Positions 7,640-15,431 of a stretch of 30,443 bases of DNA are shown here, in pieces. The position numbers and the translations under genes were made by a program. Each line of letters begins with the position of its first letter. Positions within the stretch are counted from its first letter, which is position 1. The stretch lies in the IMG/VR virus record IMGVR_UViG_3300044631_001387, positions 1 through 30,443 of that record; one strand, 5' to 3'. Under the pieces are notes generated by a model, which did no database searches, was not told the DNA's origin, and was given only the letters and a program-made list of their open reading frames with translations. This DNA comes from a virus.

Positions 7640-8707
7640 ATGAGTGGATTCAGTTCATCTGAAAAGAAAAAACTGTTCTCCTTGTTTGAAAATATCAATG
7701 AGGGTGTTGGAACTGAAGGTCTTAAAAAGTCTATCAACTCCGACATCCTCCTTGTTGACGGCCTTAATACTTACATTAGAAGTTTTATGGCCATTCCTTC
7801 ACTCAACGAAGACGGATTACATACCGGTGGTATTGCTGGTTTTTTGAAGAGTATTGGGTATGCAATTAAATTACTTTCTCCTACCCGAGTTATTATCGTA
7901 TTTGACGGTAAAGGTGGTAGTCAGAAACGTAGAAAGATTTATCCGGATTACAAAAATGGCAGAAAGACAGACATTCGTCTTAACCGTAATTATGAAGAAT
8001 TATCTTCCTCACAAATCGAATCTGTAAATTTTAGAAAAGAGTTGGTTCGTACTGTAAATTATTTAGATACCTTGCCTGTAACAATTATGGCAATTGATCA
8101 AATAGAAGCGGATGATACAATTGCTTATTTAGCTAAAGATACATTCAAAGACAGTAATGTAACCATTATGTCTACAGACAAAGATTTCTTACAACTAGCA
8201 AGTGATAAGATTAAAATCTGGAGTCCAACAAAAAAGAAAATTTTTGGTTGTAAAGAAATATTGGATGAATATGGTATTACCTGTAATAACTTTATTCTTT
8301 ATAGAACGATGGAAGGTGATGTAAGTGATAATATTCCAGGATTGGATGGAGTTGGTTTGAAAAGAGTTGTTAAAGCATTTCCATTTCTTGCTAACGAAGA
8401 TCAGTCTTGTTTACAACAAATTTATAATTACTCTGAAAATAATCGTGGTAAATATAAAATTTATGATACTGTATTAGACAATAAGTTATTGCTTGGTCGT
8501 AACTATGAATTGATGCAGTTACATAATACGCAGATTCAATCATTTACACAATTACGTGTAGAAGAAATTATCAATACCCCCGTCAAGAAAATTGATAAAA
8601 TTAGCTTTTCTAAGTTAATTACAGAAGACAAAATGTGGAATAATATCCCCAATTATCACATTTGGTTACAAGAATGTTTTGGCAAATTAAATAGTTTCGT
8701 GGAATAA
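7640..8707 (+). CDS. 5'-3' flap exonuclease (T4 RNase H-like)
   Basis: This FEN-family nuclease removes RNA primers and 5' flaps during lagging-strand synthesis. The conserved metal-binding acids appear in order: LLVDGLN (D40), VIIVFDGKGG, IEADDTIAYLA, STDKDFLQL and EGDVSDNIPGLDGVG. The last is the helix-hairpin-helix entry typical of PIN/FEN nucleases. QKRRKIYPDYKNGRK is the basic segment between the first two acidic sites. The length of 355 residues is near T4 RNase H (305). It starts four bases after the recombinase stop and is probably co-transcribed with it. The last ~100 residues diverge and may contact the SSB. Confidence 0.88.
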   Translation: MSGFSSSEKKKLFSLFENINEGVGTEGLKKSINSDILLVDGLNTYIRSFMAIPSLNEDGLHTGGIAGFLKSIGYAIKLLSPTRVIIVFDGKGGSQKRRKIYPDYKNGRKTDIRLNRNYEELSSSQIESVNFRKELVRTVNYLDTLPVTIMAIDQIEADDTIAYLAKDTFKDSNVTIMSTDKDFLQLASDKIKIWSPTKKKIFGCKEILDEYGITCNNFILYRTMEGDVSDNIPGLDGVGLKRVVKAFPFLANEDQSCLQQIYNYSENNRGKYKIYDTVLDNKLLLGRNYELMQLHNTQIQSFTQLRVEEIINTPVKKIDKISFSKLITEDKMWNNIPNYHIWLQECFGKLNSFVE

Positions 8708-8727
8708 AAAATGTCGGTTAATAAAAG

Positions 8728-8756
8728 TTGAAAATCACTGAATTCAGTGATATAGT
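8728..8756 (+). promoter_or_regulatory. helicase promoter with an 18-bp palindrome between -35 and -10
   Basis: TTGAAA at 8728-8733, exactly 17 bases, then TATAGT at 8751-8756 preceded by TGA (extended -10). The spacer is almost entirely the perfect palindrome ATCACTGAATTCAGTGAT (8734-8751). Such a site could bind a dimeric repressor or activator. Transcription should begin near 8763, only about five bases before the ATG at 8768. Confidence 0.65.
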
Positions 8757-8767
8757 AGAGTTATCTT

Positions 8768-10150
8768 ATGGAAAACAAAAAAGCAATTGATTCATTAACA
8801 AAATACGGCCGTGACTTCCAAATCAAGTGTATTTCATGCTTAATATCTGATCGTTCGTTTATTGAACGTATTAATGATATTATCGAAGTAGACTTCTTTG
8901 AAAGTGATGCAAACAAGTGGGTTGTAAAAGAAAGTATTAAATATTTCAACGAATATAAAGATCTGCCAACTTTAACTGTATTCAAGATTAAAGTTGATGA
9001 CGTAGGTGATGAACTTCTCAAGCGGAGTATCGTAGACAATCTAAAGTTGGTTTATCAAAAGGTAAGTGATAGTGATCTAAAGTTTGTAAAAGAACAGTTC
9101 TTAGAGTTTTGTAAAAATCAGAAACTAAAGAATGCTATTATTGAAAGTGCAGATTTATTGTCACTCGGTCAATACGATAAGATTAAAAGTGTAGTTGATC
9201 ATGCGATGAAAGCTGGTATGGAACGTAATATTGGTCATGATTATACTGAAGATGTAGAACAACGAATGAGTGTAATGAGTCGTAATTGTATTAAGACAAA
9301 TTGGACTGAAATTGACACTATTATGGATGGTGGATTAGCCGCAGGTGAATTGGGTATTATTACAGCTTGTGCTGGTAGTGGTAAGAGTTGGGTACTATCC
9401 AAACTAGGCGTTGAAGCGATGAAACAAGGTAAAAATGTAGTTCATTTTACTCTTGAGTTGAATGAAAATTATGTTGGACTACGTTACGATGCCTGTTTTA
9501 CAGGAATCGATTTCCAGAACATTCGTAACAATGTAGATATCGTAAAGAAGAAGATCGCTGATGTACCTGGCAAGTTGAAGATCAAATACTTCCCAATTAA
9601 AACTGTAAGTGCTTATAGTCTTAAGTCACATTGTGAAAGATTGGCAGTACTTGGTACCAAAGTTGATATGATTATTGTTGACTACGCTGATATTCTACGT
9701 CCATCACAGAGTGAACGCAATAGTAACAGTTATAGTGAAGCTGGGGGTATTTATGAAGAACTACGTGGTGTAGCTGGTGAGTTACAAGTTCCTATTTGGA
9801 GCGCTTCACAGAGTAATCGTGCTGCTATGGATGAAGATATTATTCAGGCTAACAACATCGCTGATAGTTATCGTAAAATTATGACCGCTGACTTTGTTCT
9901 TAGTCTAAGTCGTAAAGTTAACGATAAACAAGCAAATACAGCAAGATTCCACGTAATTAAGAATCGTTTTGGCCCGGATGGTTTGACATTCCCAAGTAAG
10001 ATGAACGCTAGTTGTGGTCATATTGAGATCTATGGAGAGAATAGTCGTGAAGGAATGGGTATCATGAATGAAATGATGGATGGCGAAAATCAAGTTAAGA
10101 AAGCTCTAAAATCCAAATGGAACGTTCATAACGTAGAAGATAATGAATAA
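8768..10150 (+). CDS. DnaB/gp41-type replicative helicase
   Basis: This hexameric 5'-3' helicase unwinds the fork and probably hosts the primase. The N-terminal ~150 residues form a helical domain. The RecA-type core has Walker A AGSGKS (202-207) after GLAAGELGIITACAG, and Walker B MIIVDYADILRP (D305). VPIWSASQSNRAAMDED, the sensor line with the conserved Gln, follows. VKNRFGPDG near the C-terminus is the usual arginine-finger region. The length of 460 residues matches DnaB/gp41. The predicted mRNA has almost no 5' leader, and the palindromic promoter suggests control separate from the upstream recA/exonuclease pair. No primase gene is visible in the window. Confidence 0.9.
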   Translation: MENKKAIDSLTKYGRDFQIKCISCLISDRSFIERINDIIEVDFFESDANKWVVKESIKYFNEYKDLPTLTVFKIKVDDVGDELLKRSIVDNLKLVYQKVSDSDLKFVKEQFLEFCKNQKLKNAIIESADLLSLGQYDKIKSVVDHAMKAGMERNIGHDYTEDVEQRMSVMSRNCIKTNWTEIDTIMDGGLAAGELGIITACAGSGKSWVLSKLGVEAMKQGKNVVHFTLELNENYVGLRYDACFTGIDFQNIRNNVDIVKKKIADVPGKLKIKYFPIKTVSAYSLKSHCERLAVLGTKVDMIIVDYADILRPSQSERNSNSYSEAGGIYEELRGVAGELQVPIWSASQSNRAAMDEDIIQANNIADSYRKIMTADFVLSLSRKVNDKQANTARFHVIKNRFGPDGLTFPSKMNASCGHIEIYGENSREGMGIMNEMMDGENQVKKALKSKWNVHNVEDNE

Positions 10151-10251
10151 TTTATAGTATCTACAGATAGAAAAACGCATAAAAAAATAATAAAAAATTT
10201 ACACTCTAAACACAAATTTGAATCTTATTTAGATAGTTATTTTTTACCCGT

Positions 10252-12537
10252 ATGAATAAAGAAATTTTTATAAAGAAAAGAAATGGTCTCACTGAGAAGT
10301 TTAATGCAGATAAAATCAATAAGATTTTACAATGGGCTACTGAAGATATAAAAGGTGTTGGATTTGAAGAAGTAGCAATGAATGCCCATTTGTCGTTCTT
10401 TGATGGAATGACATCAAAAGATATCCACGTGATGTTGATTGAAGCCGCATCTAATTTAATTACAGAAGATAAACCTAATTATCAATTTGTAGCATCACGT
10501 TTATTAAATTATCAACTACGAAAGAATGTTTGGGGTGGTAAAAATCCCCCAAAGTTACACGATCTAGTTAAAACTAATATTGATGCGTTGGTTTATGACT
10601 CGGATATTTTAAATTGGTATTCTAAACAAGAATTTGATAAGCTAGATGAGTTTCTACGACATGATCGTGATTTTAATTTCACGTATGCCGGTATCAAACA
10701 GCTGTGTGATAAGTACTTGGTTCAAAATAGGGCTACTAAGGTAATTTATGAAAGTCCTCAGTTTGCTTATATGCTTATCGCAATGACATTCTTTAAAGAT
10801 TATAAAGAAAATCGACTTGAGTATGTAAAGAAAGCTTATAATTACTTTAGTAAACATAAGATTAATTTACCCACACCAATTATGGCAGGCGTAAGAACTC
10901 CAATGAAGAGTTATGCCAGTTGTTCACTGTTCACAGTCGATGATGATCTACGTAGTATTTTCAGCAACAATAGTGCGGTTGGGTTTGCTACAGCTAGTCG
11001 TTATGGTATTGGATTGAATTTATCAAGACTACGTGCTACAAACGCGCCAATTCGTAATGGCGAAGTAATGCATACAGGTCCAATTCCGTTTGCTAAATCA
11101 TTTGAAGCTACAGTAAAGAGTTGTCACCAGAATGGCATTCGTGGTGGGAGCGCAACTGTAAATTTCGCTTGGTTCCATTATGATATTCTAGATATTCTTG
11201 TATTAAAGAATAATCAAGGCACAGATGATAATCGGGTTCGTAAGTTAGATTATTGTGTGGGTCTTGATAAACTAATTTTTGAACGTTTCTTGAAGAATCA
11301 AGACGTTACACTATTCAGTTATCACGAATGTCCTTCACTGTGGAATACATTTGGATTAGAAGGATTCAAAGAAAAATATGAAAAGGCTGAAGCTAACAAG
11401 AATCTCAAGTTCAAGAAGAAAGTACCTGCACGTGAATTGATGGGACTATTAGCTAAAGAACGTCTTGAAACAGGTCGTATTTATACAATGTTTGTTGATC
11501 ATGCAAATGAACACGGTAGTTGGTTGGATCAAGTAGATACAAGCAATCTTTGCCTTGAAGTGCATCATCCATTAATTCCCATTTATGACGTTAATGATCA
11601 AAAAGGAGAAATTGGAGTCTGTGTATTGGCAGCATTGAATTGGTTAGAAATTAAAGATGATACTGAAATGGAAAATGTATGTGATATTATCGTCAGAATG
11701 TTGGATGCTTTGATTGATCACCAAGAATATTTTGTACCAGCCGCAAAGAATTTTGCTACTAAACGTCGTAGTCTTGGTGTAGGTGTAAGTAACTTGGCTG
11801 CTCTATTGGCTAAAGAAGGATTGAAGTATTGGGATGAGAAAGCTCCAAATTTCGTATCCAGATGGATGGAAAAGACCAGTTACTATCTAATCAAAGCAAG
11901 TGTTGAAATGGCAAAAGAAATTGGTAAGTGTGAAAAGTTTGATCGTACTAAATTTAGTCAAGGTATTCTTCCTATTGATACTTATAAACGGGACATTGAT
12001 GAATTTATCACTGAACCTTTACACATGGATTGGGAAGCTTTACGTGAAGACATCAAGAAGTATGGTATGAGACACAGTACGCTTACTGCTTGTATGCCTG
12101 TAGAATCAAGCAGTGTAATTCAAAGTAGTACCAATGGTATTGAACCCCCCCGTAGTGCTATTAGTTTCAAGGGAAGCAAGAGTAACATTTTGCCTGTGGT
12201 AGTTCCAAATATTGATAAGTACAAGGATAATTATACTTTTGCTTTTGATATGCCAAATAATGAAGGATATTTGAAGGTAGCTGCTGCTATTCAAAAGTTC
12301 ACAGATATGAGTATCAGTACCAACACGTACTATATTCCGTCCCGTTATGAGAAAAACAAAGTGCCTGTAGAGGTTGTTATTAAAGATATTTTGTTGGCAT
12401 ACAAGTATGGATTGAAGAATCTATATTATGCTAATACAGATGATGGTGATAAACAAACAGCCATGGAAACAAAAACGGTTGATGAAAAACCAATAGTACA
12501 AGAATCCGGTTGTGAAAGCGGAGCTTGTGCTCTATAA
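10252..12537 (+). CDS. nrdA: class Ia ribonucleotide reductase, large subunit
   Basis: It reduces ribonucleoside diphosphates to deoxyribonucleotides together with NrdB. An N-terminal ATP-cone (KKRNGLTEKFNADKINKIL) spans about residues 5-90. The active-site set is complete: C224 in SYASCSLF, N432, C434 and E436 in NLCLEV, and C457 in GVCVLAALNW. The radical-relay pair LYYANT lies near the C-terminus, and SSVIQSSTNGIEPPRS is the conserved loop. The protein ends in CESGACAL, the shuttle cysteines in the same context as E. coli NrdA. The length of 761 residues matches E. coli. No Shine-Dalgarno sequence precedes the ATG. The 101 bases upstream are AT-rich with no clear promoter, so it may be read from the helicase promoter. 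nrdB follows after 13 bases. Confidence 0.96.
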   Translation: MNKEIFIKKRNGLTEKFNADKINKILQWATEDIKGVGFEEVAMNAHLSFFDGMTSKDIHVMLIEAASNLITEDKPNYQFVASRLLNYQLRKNVWGGKNPPKLHDLVKTNIDALVYDSDILNWYSKQEFDKLDEFLRHDRDFNFTYAGIKQLCDKYLVQNRATKVIYESPQFAYMLIAMTFFKDYKENRLEYVKKAYNYFSKHKINLPTPIMAGVRTPMKSYASCSLFTVDDDLRSIFSNNSAVGFATASRYGIGLNLSRLRATNAPIRNGEVMHTGPIPFAKSFEATVKSCHQNGIRGGSATVNFAWFHYDILDILVLKNNQGTDDNRVRKLDYCVGLDKLIFERFLKNQDVTLFSYHECPSLWNTFGLEGFKEKYEKAEANKNLKFKKKVPARELMGLLAKERLETGRIYTMFVDHANEHGSWLDQVDTSNLCLEVHHPLIPIYDVNDQKGEIGVCVLAALNWLEIKDDTEMENVCDIIVRMLDALIDHQEYFVPAAKNFATKRRSLGVGVSNLAALLAKEGLKYWDEKAPNFVSRWMEKTSYYLIKASVEMAKEIGKCEKFDRTKFSQGILPIDTYKRDIDEFITEPLHMDWEALREDIKKYGMRHSTLTACMPVESSSVIQSSTNGIEPPRSAISFKGSKSNILPVVVPNIDKYKDNYTFAFDMPNNEGYLKVAAAIQKFTDMSISTNTYYIPSRYEKNKVPVEVVIKDILLAYKYGLKNLYYANTDDGDKQTAMETKTVDEKPIVQESGCESGACAL

Positions 12538-12550
12538 TAAAAAAATACAT

Positions 12551-13609
12551 ATGAAAACTGTACTAAATAAGAAAAACATAGATCAGTTGCGCAACCCAAT
12601 GTTCTTGGGAGAAGATCTATCACTTCAGCGATATGATAAGATCAAATATCCAAAGTTTTATGATTTGTACGATCAACAACTAAATTTCTTTTGGCGACCC
12701 CAAGAAGTTTCGTTGGTGAAGGATATTAGTGATTACAAGAATCTTTCTGCTGAAGAACGATTTGTTTTTGACAGTAATTTAAAGTTTCAAACTATGACTG
12801 ATAGTATGTTGAGTCGTAGTATTCACGAACTAATGAAGCACGTTACAAATAGTGAATTGGAAATTTGTATGAACGCGTGGAGTTTCTTTGAAACTATTCA
12901 CAGTAACAGTTATACATACATTCTTAACAATGTTTATCCAGATGCTACCAAGTTCTTTGATAGTGTCTTAGAAGATGAAGAAATTGTGAAACGTGCTAAA
13001 GCTATTAGTAAGAAGTATGATGAACTATTAACGCCGTCGGATGATATTAAACAACAATTGTTTGATGCTGTATTGGCAACTCAAATTACTGAGGGATTGA
13101 TATTCTATGTGTCATTTGCTTGTAGTTTCTATTTTGGATATCGTGGAAAGATGGAGGGTAACAGTAAGATTATTAAGTTTATCAGTAGAGATGAAAATCT
13201 TCACGTAGCTATTACCCAGAACATTATGAAGAATTGGATAAATAATCCAGAAGAAGGGTTCCAAGACATTGTTAAGAAAAATGAAGACAAGATATATGCT
13301 ACTTATGAAATGGCAGTAAATGCTGAAAAAGATTGGGCAGATTATCTATTTAGTAAAGGTAGTTTGGTTGGATTGACGGCGGAAAGTTTGAAACATTATA
13401 TTGAATGGTTGGCTAATAACAGATTAACAAGTATGGGATATAAGAAATTGTATCCAGCTGCTAAGACCAATTTACTATCAGGATGGTTAGATAGTTACTA
13501 TGATAGTAAAAAACTTCAAGTAGCCCCCCAAGAAACTGAATTGAGTAGTTATGTTAAAGGAGTTGATAACACGATCAGTGAAGGTGCATTTGACGATTTC
13601 AAATTGTAA
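12551..13609 (+). CDS. nrdB: class Ia ribonucleotide reductase, small (radical) subunit
   Basis: It carries the di-iron tyrosyl radical for NrdA. All ligands are visible: D84 (FQTMTDSM), E114 and H117 (FFETIHSNSY), E181 (TEGLIFYVSFACSF), E215 and H218 (RDENLH). The radical tyrosine is Y121. The C-terminus, ISEGAFDDFKL, is the NrdA-docking tail. Upstream codons are open to a GTG at 12512 inside nrdA, but the family start and the length of 352 residues fit the ATG at 12551. It follows nrdA by 13 bases in the same operon, and a strong terminator lies 21 bases after the stop. Confidence 0.95.
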   Translation: MKTVLNKKNIDQLRNPMFLGEDLSLQRYDKIKYPKFYDLYDQQLNFFWRPQEVSLVKDISDYKNLSAEERFVFDSNLKFQTMTDSMLSRSIHELMKHVTNSELEICMNAWSFFETIHSNSYTYILNNVYPDATKFFDSVLEDEEIVKRAKAISKKYDELLTPSDDIKQQLFDAVLATQITEGLIFYVSFACSFYFGYRGKMEGNSKIIKFISRDENLHVAITQNIMKNWINNPEEGFQDIVKKNEDKIYATYEMAVNAEKDWADYLFSKGSLVGLTAESLKHYIEWLANNRLTSMGYKKLYPAAKTNLLSGWLDSYYDSKKLQVAPQETELSSYVKGVDNTISEGAFDDFKL

Positions 13610-13630
13610 TTGTAAATAATTAAAAAATAT

Positions 13631-13660
13631 AACGAGTACTGTAACGAGTACTCGTTTTTT
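13631..13660 (+). terminator. Rho-independent terminator after nrdAB
   Basis: AACGAGTAC (13631-13639) pairs with GTACTCGTT (13648-13656) and runs into TTTTTT. The nine-base stem with T-tract closes the replication/nrd block. The next gene starts 35 bases downstream. Confidence 0.85.
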
Positions 13661-13694
13661 ATTATATTTATATCCATCTCGATCAATTTATATT

Positions 13695-14249
13695 ATGGAA
13701 TCCATTTTTGTATACCTAGAAAAAATATTAGTAATAAGTGCAGCTGGCGGTGTTCTATTCGGCGCATTCAAATGGGTATTTACATTGAATCGGAATGTAA
13801 AAGAAATATTAAAAGAAGTCAAACCCAATTCGGGCACATCGTTAAAAGACCATGTAGATAAGATAAACAAGCAGGTTAGTCACGATAGTAATTTGATTAA
13901 GACTATATGCACACGACAAAAATGGATATTAGATAATAGACCGGAACCAATATTTGAATGTGATACCGATGGTAAATGTACGTGGGTAAATGAAAAATAT
14001 TGTCAATTATTAAAACACGATGTAGATTATTTCTTAGGTAATGGGTGGAAAAATGGTATCTTTAGTGAAGATTTGGAAATGGTTGAAAAAGAATGGGAAA
14101 GATCTATTAAAGACAAAAGAAGTAGTATTAGTATATACAGAATGATTGATAGAGAAGGTACTATATATAACGTTAAAGCAGTAGCCACCCGAAATGATAG
14201 TCATGGGTACATTGGGCATATAGAAATATTAGACGATAAAAAAGATTAA
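13695..14249 (+). CDS. membrane-anchored PAS-domain protein
   Basis: The protein has 184 residues. Residues 8-29 form one hydrophobic membrane segment. A short basic and coiled region (about 30-80) follows, then a PAS-like fold (about 84-180). That fold shows EPIFECDTDGKCTWVNEKYC, FLGNGWKNGIFSED, a charged helix, and a final sheet ending GYIGHIEILDD. This is the classic order of a PAS_3-type sensor domain ('g-x-i-x-x-v-N-x-a...G-W...v-H-P-e-D'). There is no kinase, GGDEF or HTH output domain, so any signal must pass by protein contact. It follows the nrdB terminator, so it needs its own promoter; an AT-rich TTTATATT run precedes the ATG, but no clear -35 is visible. A sensory membrane protein is unusual cargo for a phage. 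Confidence 0.65.
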   Translation: MESIFVYLEKILVISAAGGVLFGAFKWVFTLNRNVKEILKEVKPNSGTSLKDHVDKINKQVSHDSNLIKTICTRQKWILDNRPEPIFECDTDGKCTWVNEKYCQLLKHDVDYFLGNGWKNGIFSEDLEMVEKEWERSIKDKRSSISIYRMIDREGTIYNVKAVATRNDSHGYIGHIEILDDKKD

Positions 14250-14286
14250 TAATTGACAGTCAAATACTATTTATATGTATATTAAT

Positions 14287-14922
14287 ATGAAGTCTTCTAA
14301 AGAATTAATCAATAAACTGGTAAAAGAAACGTTGGAACAAAAGTATACAAACGTTACATCTTCTTGGAGTGATTTAATCGACGAATTATCAAAAGAAATC
14401 AAGAAACCTATTGAACTCGACGATGCTGGCAATTACAATGTATGTGATTGTGAACCATATCATATTAGTATTAGACCAATAGTACATGGTATTTGTGACG
14501 TACAAGCATTTAAAGACTATACTGATAGAACCAAGAAGCTTTTCATGAAATTTGAAGATGTTAAGAAATTCGTAAAAGAATATTTAGCATCCAAAGATTT
14601 AAATTATGTAGATAATGCTTTATCCAAGGCAGTAGAAAATAGTAAAGATAAAGAAGGTGGTAAAAAAGCAGATAAACAATCTGAGTCTGAAGAAAACGTA
14701 GTTAACCCTCAAAAAGGATTCAAACTTGTAAAGAATGTTAAGGTTGCGAATATGAATGATCCAAAAGACGATCCTACTCAACCAATGCAAGTTGTTGGAA
14801 AGTTTCTTAAATCGTCCGAATATAAGAGTGTTAATCCAAAATATACACCTCCTACTTTACCAAAAGCTCTACAAAAATTGGTTATTAAATATACAAAAGC
14901 AGGTAAAGCTAAAAAGAAGTAG
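14287..14922 (+). CDS. protein of unknown function, charged C-terminal half
   Basis: I place the start at the ATG at 14287, giving MKSSKELINKLVKETLEQ. An earlier in-frame ATG at 14275 would add four residues, and neither has a Shine-Dalgarno sequence. TTGACA at 14253-14258 with TATATT at 14278-14283 (spacer 19) is a possible promoter, but it would initiate at or past the start codon. The first ~100 residues look globular (WSDLIDELSKEI, YNVCDCEPYHISIRPIVHGI). Residues ~120-160 are Lys/Glu/Ser-rich and probably disordered. The end is a Lys-rich tail (PKALQKLVIKYTKAGKAKKK). It is basic overall. No family is recognised. A virion-internal or nucleic-acid-binding role would suit the composition. 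Confidence 0.6.
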   Translation: MKSSKELINKLVKETLEQKYTNVTSSWSDLIDELSKEIKKPIELDDAGNYNVCDCEPYHISIRPIVHGICDVQAFKDYTDRTKKLFMKFEDVKKFVKEYLASKDLNYVDNALSKAVENSKDKEGGKKADKQSESEENVVNPQKGFKLVKNVKVANMNDPKDDPTQPMQVVGKFLKSSEYKSVNPKYTPPTLPKALQKLVIKYTKAGKAKKK

Positions 14923-14962
14923 TTGACAATTTTTTAAATTTGGTATACTATAAATGTATACC
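14923..14962 (+). promoter_or_regulatory. promoter of the secreted repeat protein, inverted repeat at the -10
   Basis: TTGACA at 14923-14928 and TATACT at 14944-14949, with TGG just before (extended -10). The spacer is short, 15 bases. A perfect inverted repeat, GGTATAC (14942-14948), seven bases, GTATACC (14956-14962), covers the -10 and start point like an operator. A good Shine-Dalgarno sequence, AAAAAAGGA (14964-14972), follows. Confidence 0.6.
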
Positions 14963-14977
14963 TAAAAAAGGATAAAT

Positions 14978-15322
14978 ATGACAAAATTAATTACTATCGC
15001 CGCATTGAGTGCAACTCTAGCTTCTCAAACATTTGCTGGAGATAGAGAATGGGCAACTGTTGGTAAAGTATTAACCGGAGTCGCTGTAATTCATGTTATA
15101 GACAGAATTGTAAATCCCCCAACACAAGTTGTATATATACAACCACAGCCAGTGGTTTACGCACAACCTGTGGTGTATGTTCAACCACAACCAGTGGTTT
15201 ATGCGCAGCCTGTAGTATACGTTCAACCACAACCAGTGGTTTACGTACAACCACAGCCAGTGGTAGTTGTATATGGTGGTTGGGGTCGTCCAGTACATCA
15301 TTATCATCACCATCACCATTGA
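14978..15322 (+). CDS. secreted repeat protein with His-rich C-terminus
   Basis: This 114-residue protein begins with a clear Sec signal peptide (MTKLITIAALSATLASQTFA), with cleavage likely after TFA. A short domain (DREWATVGKVLTGVAVIHVI) follows. Then come tandem repeats of QPQPVVYAQPVVYV and shorter QPQPVVYV units up to about residue 98. A Gly-Trp-Gly turn and HHYHHHHH close the protein. The Pro/Gln/Val/Tyr repeats should form an extended beta or polyproline rod, and the His cluster could bind metal. It would act outside the cytoplasm. It has its own promoter, a strong Shine-Dalgarno sequence and its own terminator, so it is a self-contained expression unit. The composition resembles cell-envelope proteins of bacteria such as Verrucomicrobia, suggesting capture from a host. 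The function is unknown. Confidence 0.75.
   Translation: MTKLITIAALSATLASQTFAGDREWATVGKVLTGVAVIHVIDRIVNPPTQVVYIQPQPVVYAQPVVYVQPQPVVYAQPVVYVQPQPVVYVQPQPVVVVYGGWGRPVHHYHHHHH
15140..15271 (+). repeat. in-frame tandem repeat in the secreted protein gene
   Basis: Two 42-base units (15140-15181 and 15182-15223) are followed by two 24-base units (15224-15247 and 15248-15271). Each begins CAACCACA(A/G)CCAGTGG. Unit lengths are multiples of three, so unit number can change without breaking the frame. CCAC...GTGG within each unit can form a small hairpin. Confidence 0.9.
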
Positions 15323-15345
15323 TAATATTATTTTAATAATGACCC

Positions 15346-15371
15346 AAACCACCGTAACTGGTGGTTTTTTT
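15346..15371 (+). terminator. Rho-independent terminator after the secreted repeat protein
   Basis: AAACCACC (15346-15353), a six-base loop and GGTGGTTT (15360-15367), running into TTTTT. A strong stem with T-tract that isolates the gene from the AAA+ operon downstream. Confidence 0.88.
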
Positions 15372-15381
15372 ATTTTTCCGG

Positions 15382-15416
15382 TTGACTTCTTATAAATCCG
15401 TGGTAAGATGGATTTA
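15382..15416 (+). promoter_or_regulatory. promoter of the MoxR/VWA operon with inverted repeat around the -10
   Basis: TTGACT at 15382-15387, a 16-base spacer and TAAGAT at 15404-15409, preceded by TGG (extended -10). TAAATCC (15393-15399) and GGATTTA (15410-15416) form an inverted repeat that brackets the -10. The start codon is at 15432, with GGTAAGA as a weak ribosome site. Confidence 0.6.
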
Positions 15417-15431
15417 CGGTAAGAAACACAT

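Noticed and set aside
10151-10251. Promoter or RNA element between helicase and nrdA
   Set aside because: TTGAAT at 10218 has no acceptable -10 at 15-18 bases, and no hairpin is evident; the gap is simply AT-rich.
12512-12550. GTG start for nrdB inside nrdA
   Set aside because: NrdB alignment, with D84 matching E. coli numbering, fits the ATG at 12551; the added residues are unlike the family.
15140-15271. CRISPR-like array
   Set aside because: The repeats are contiguous, without unique spacers, and encode a protein repeat in frame.
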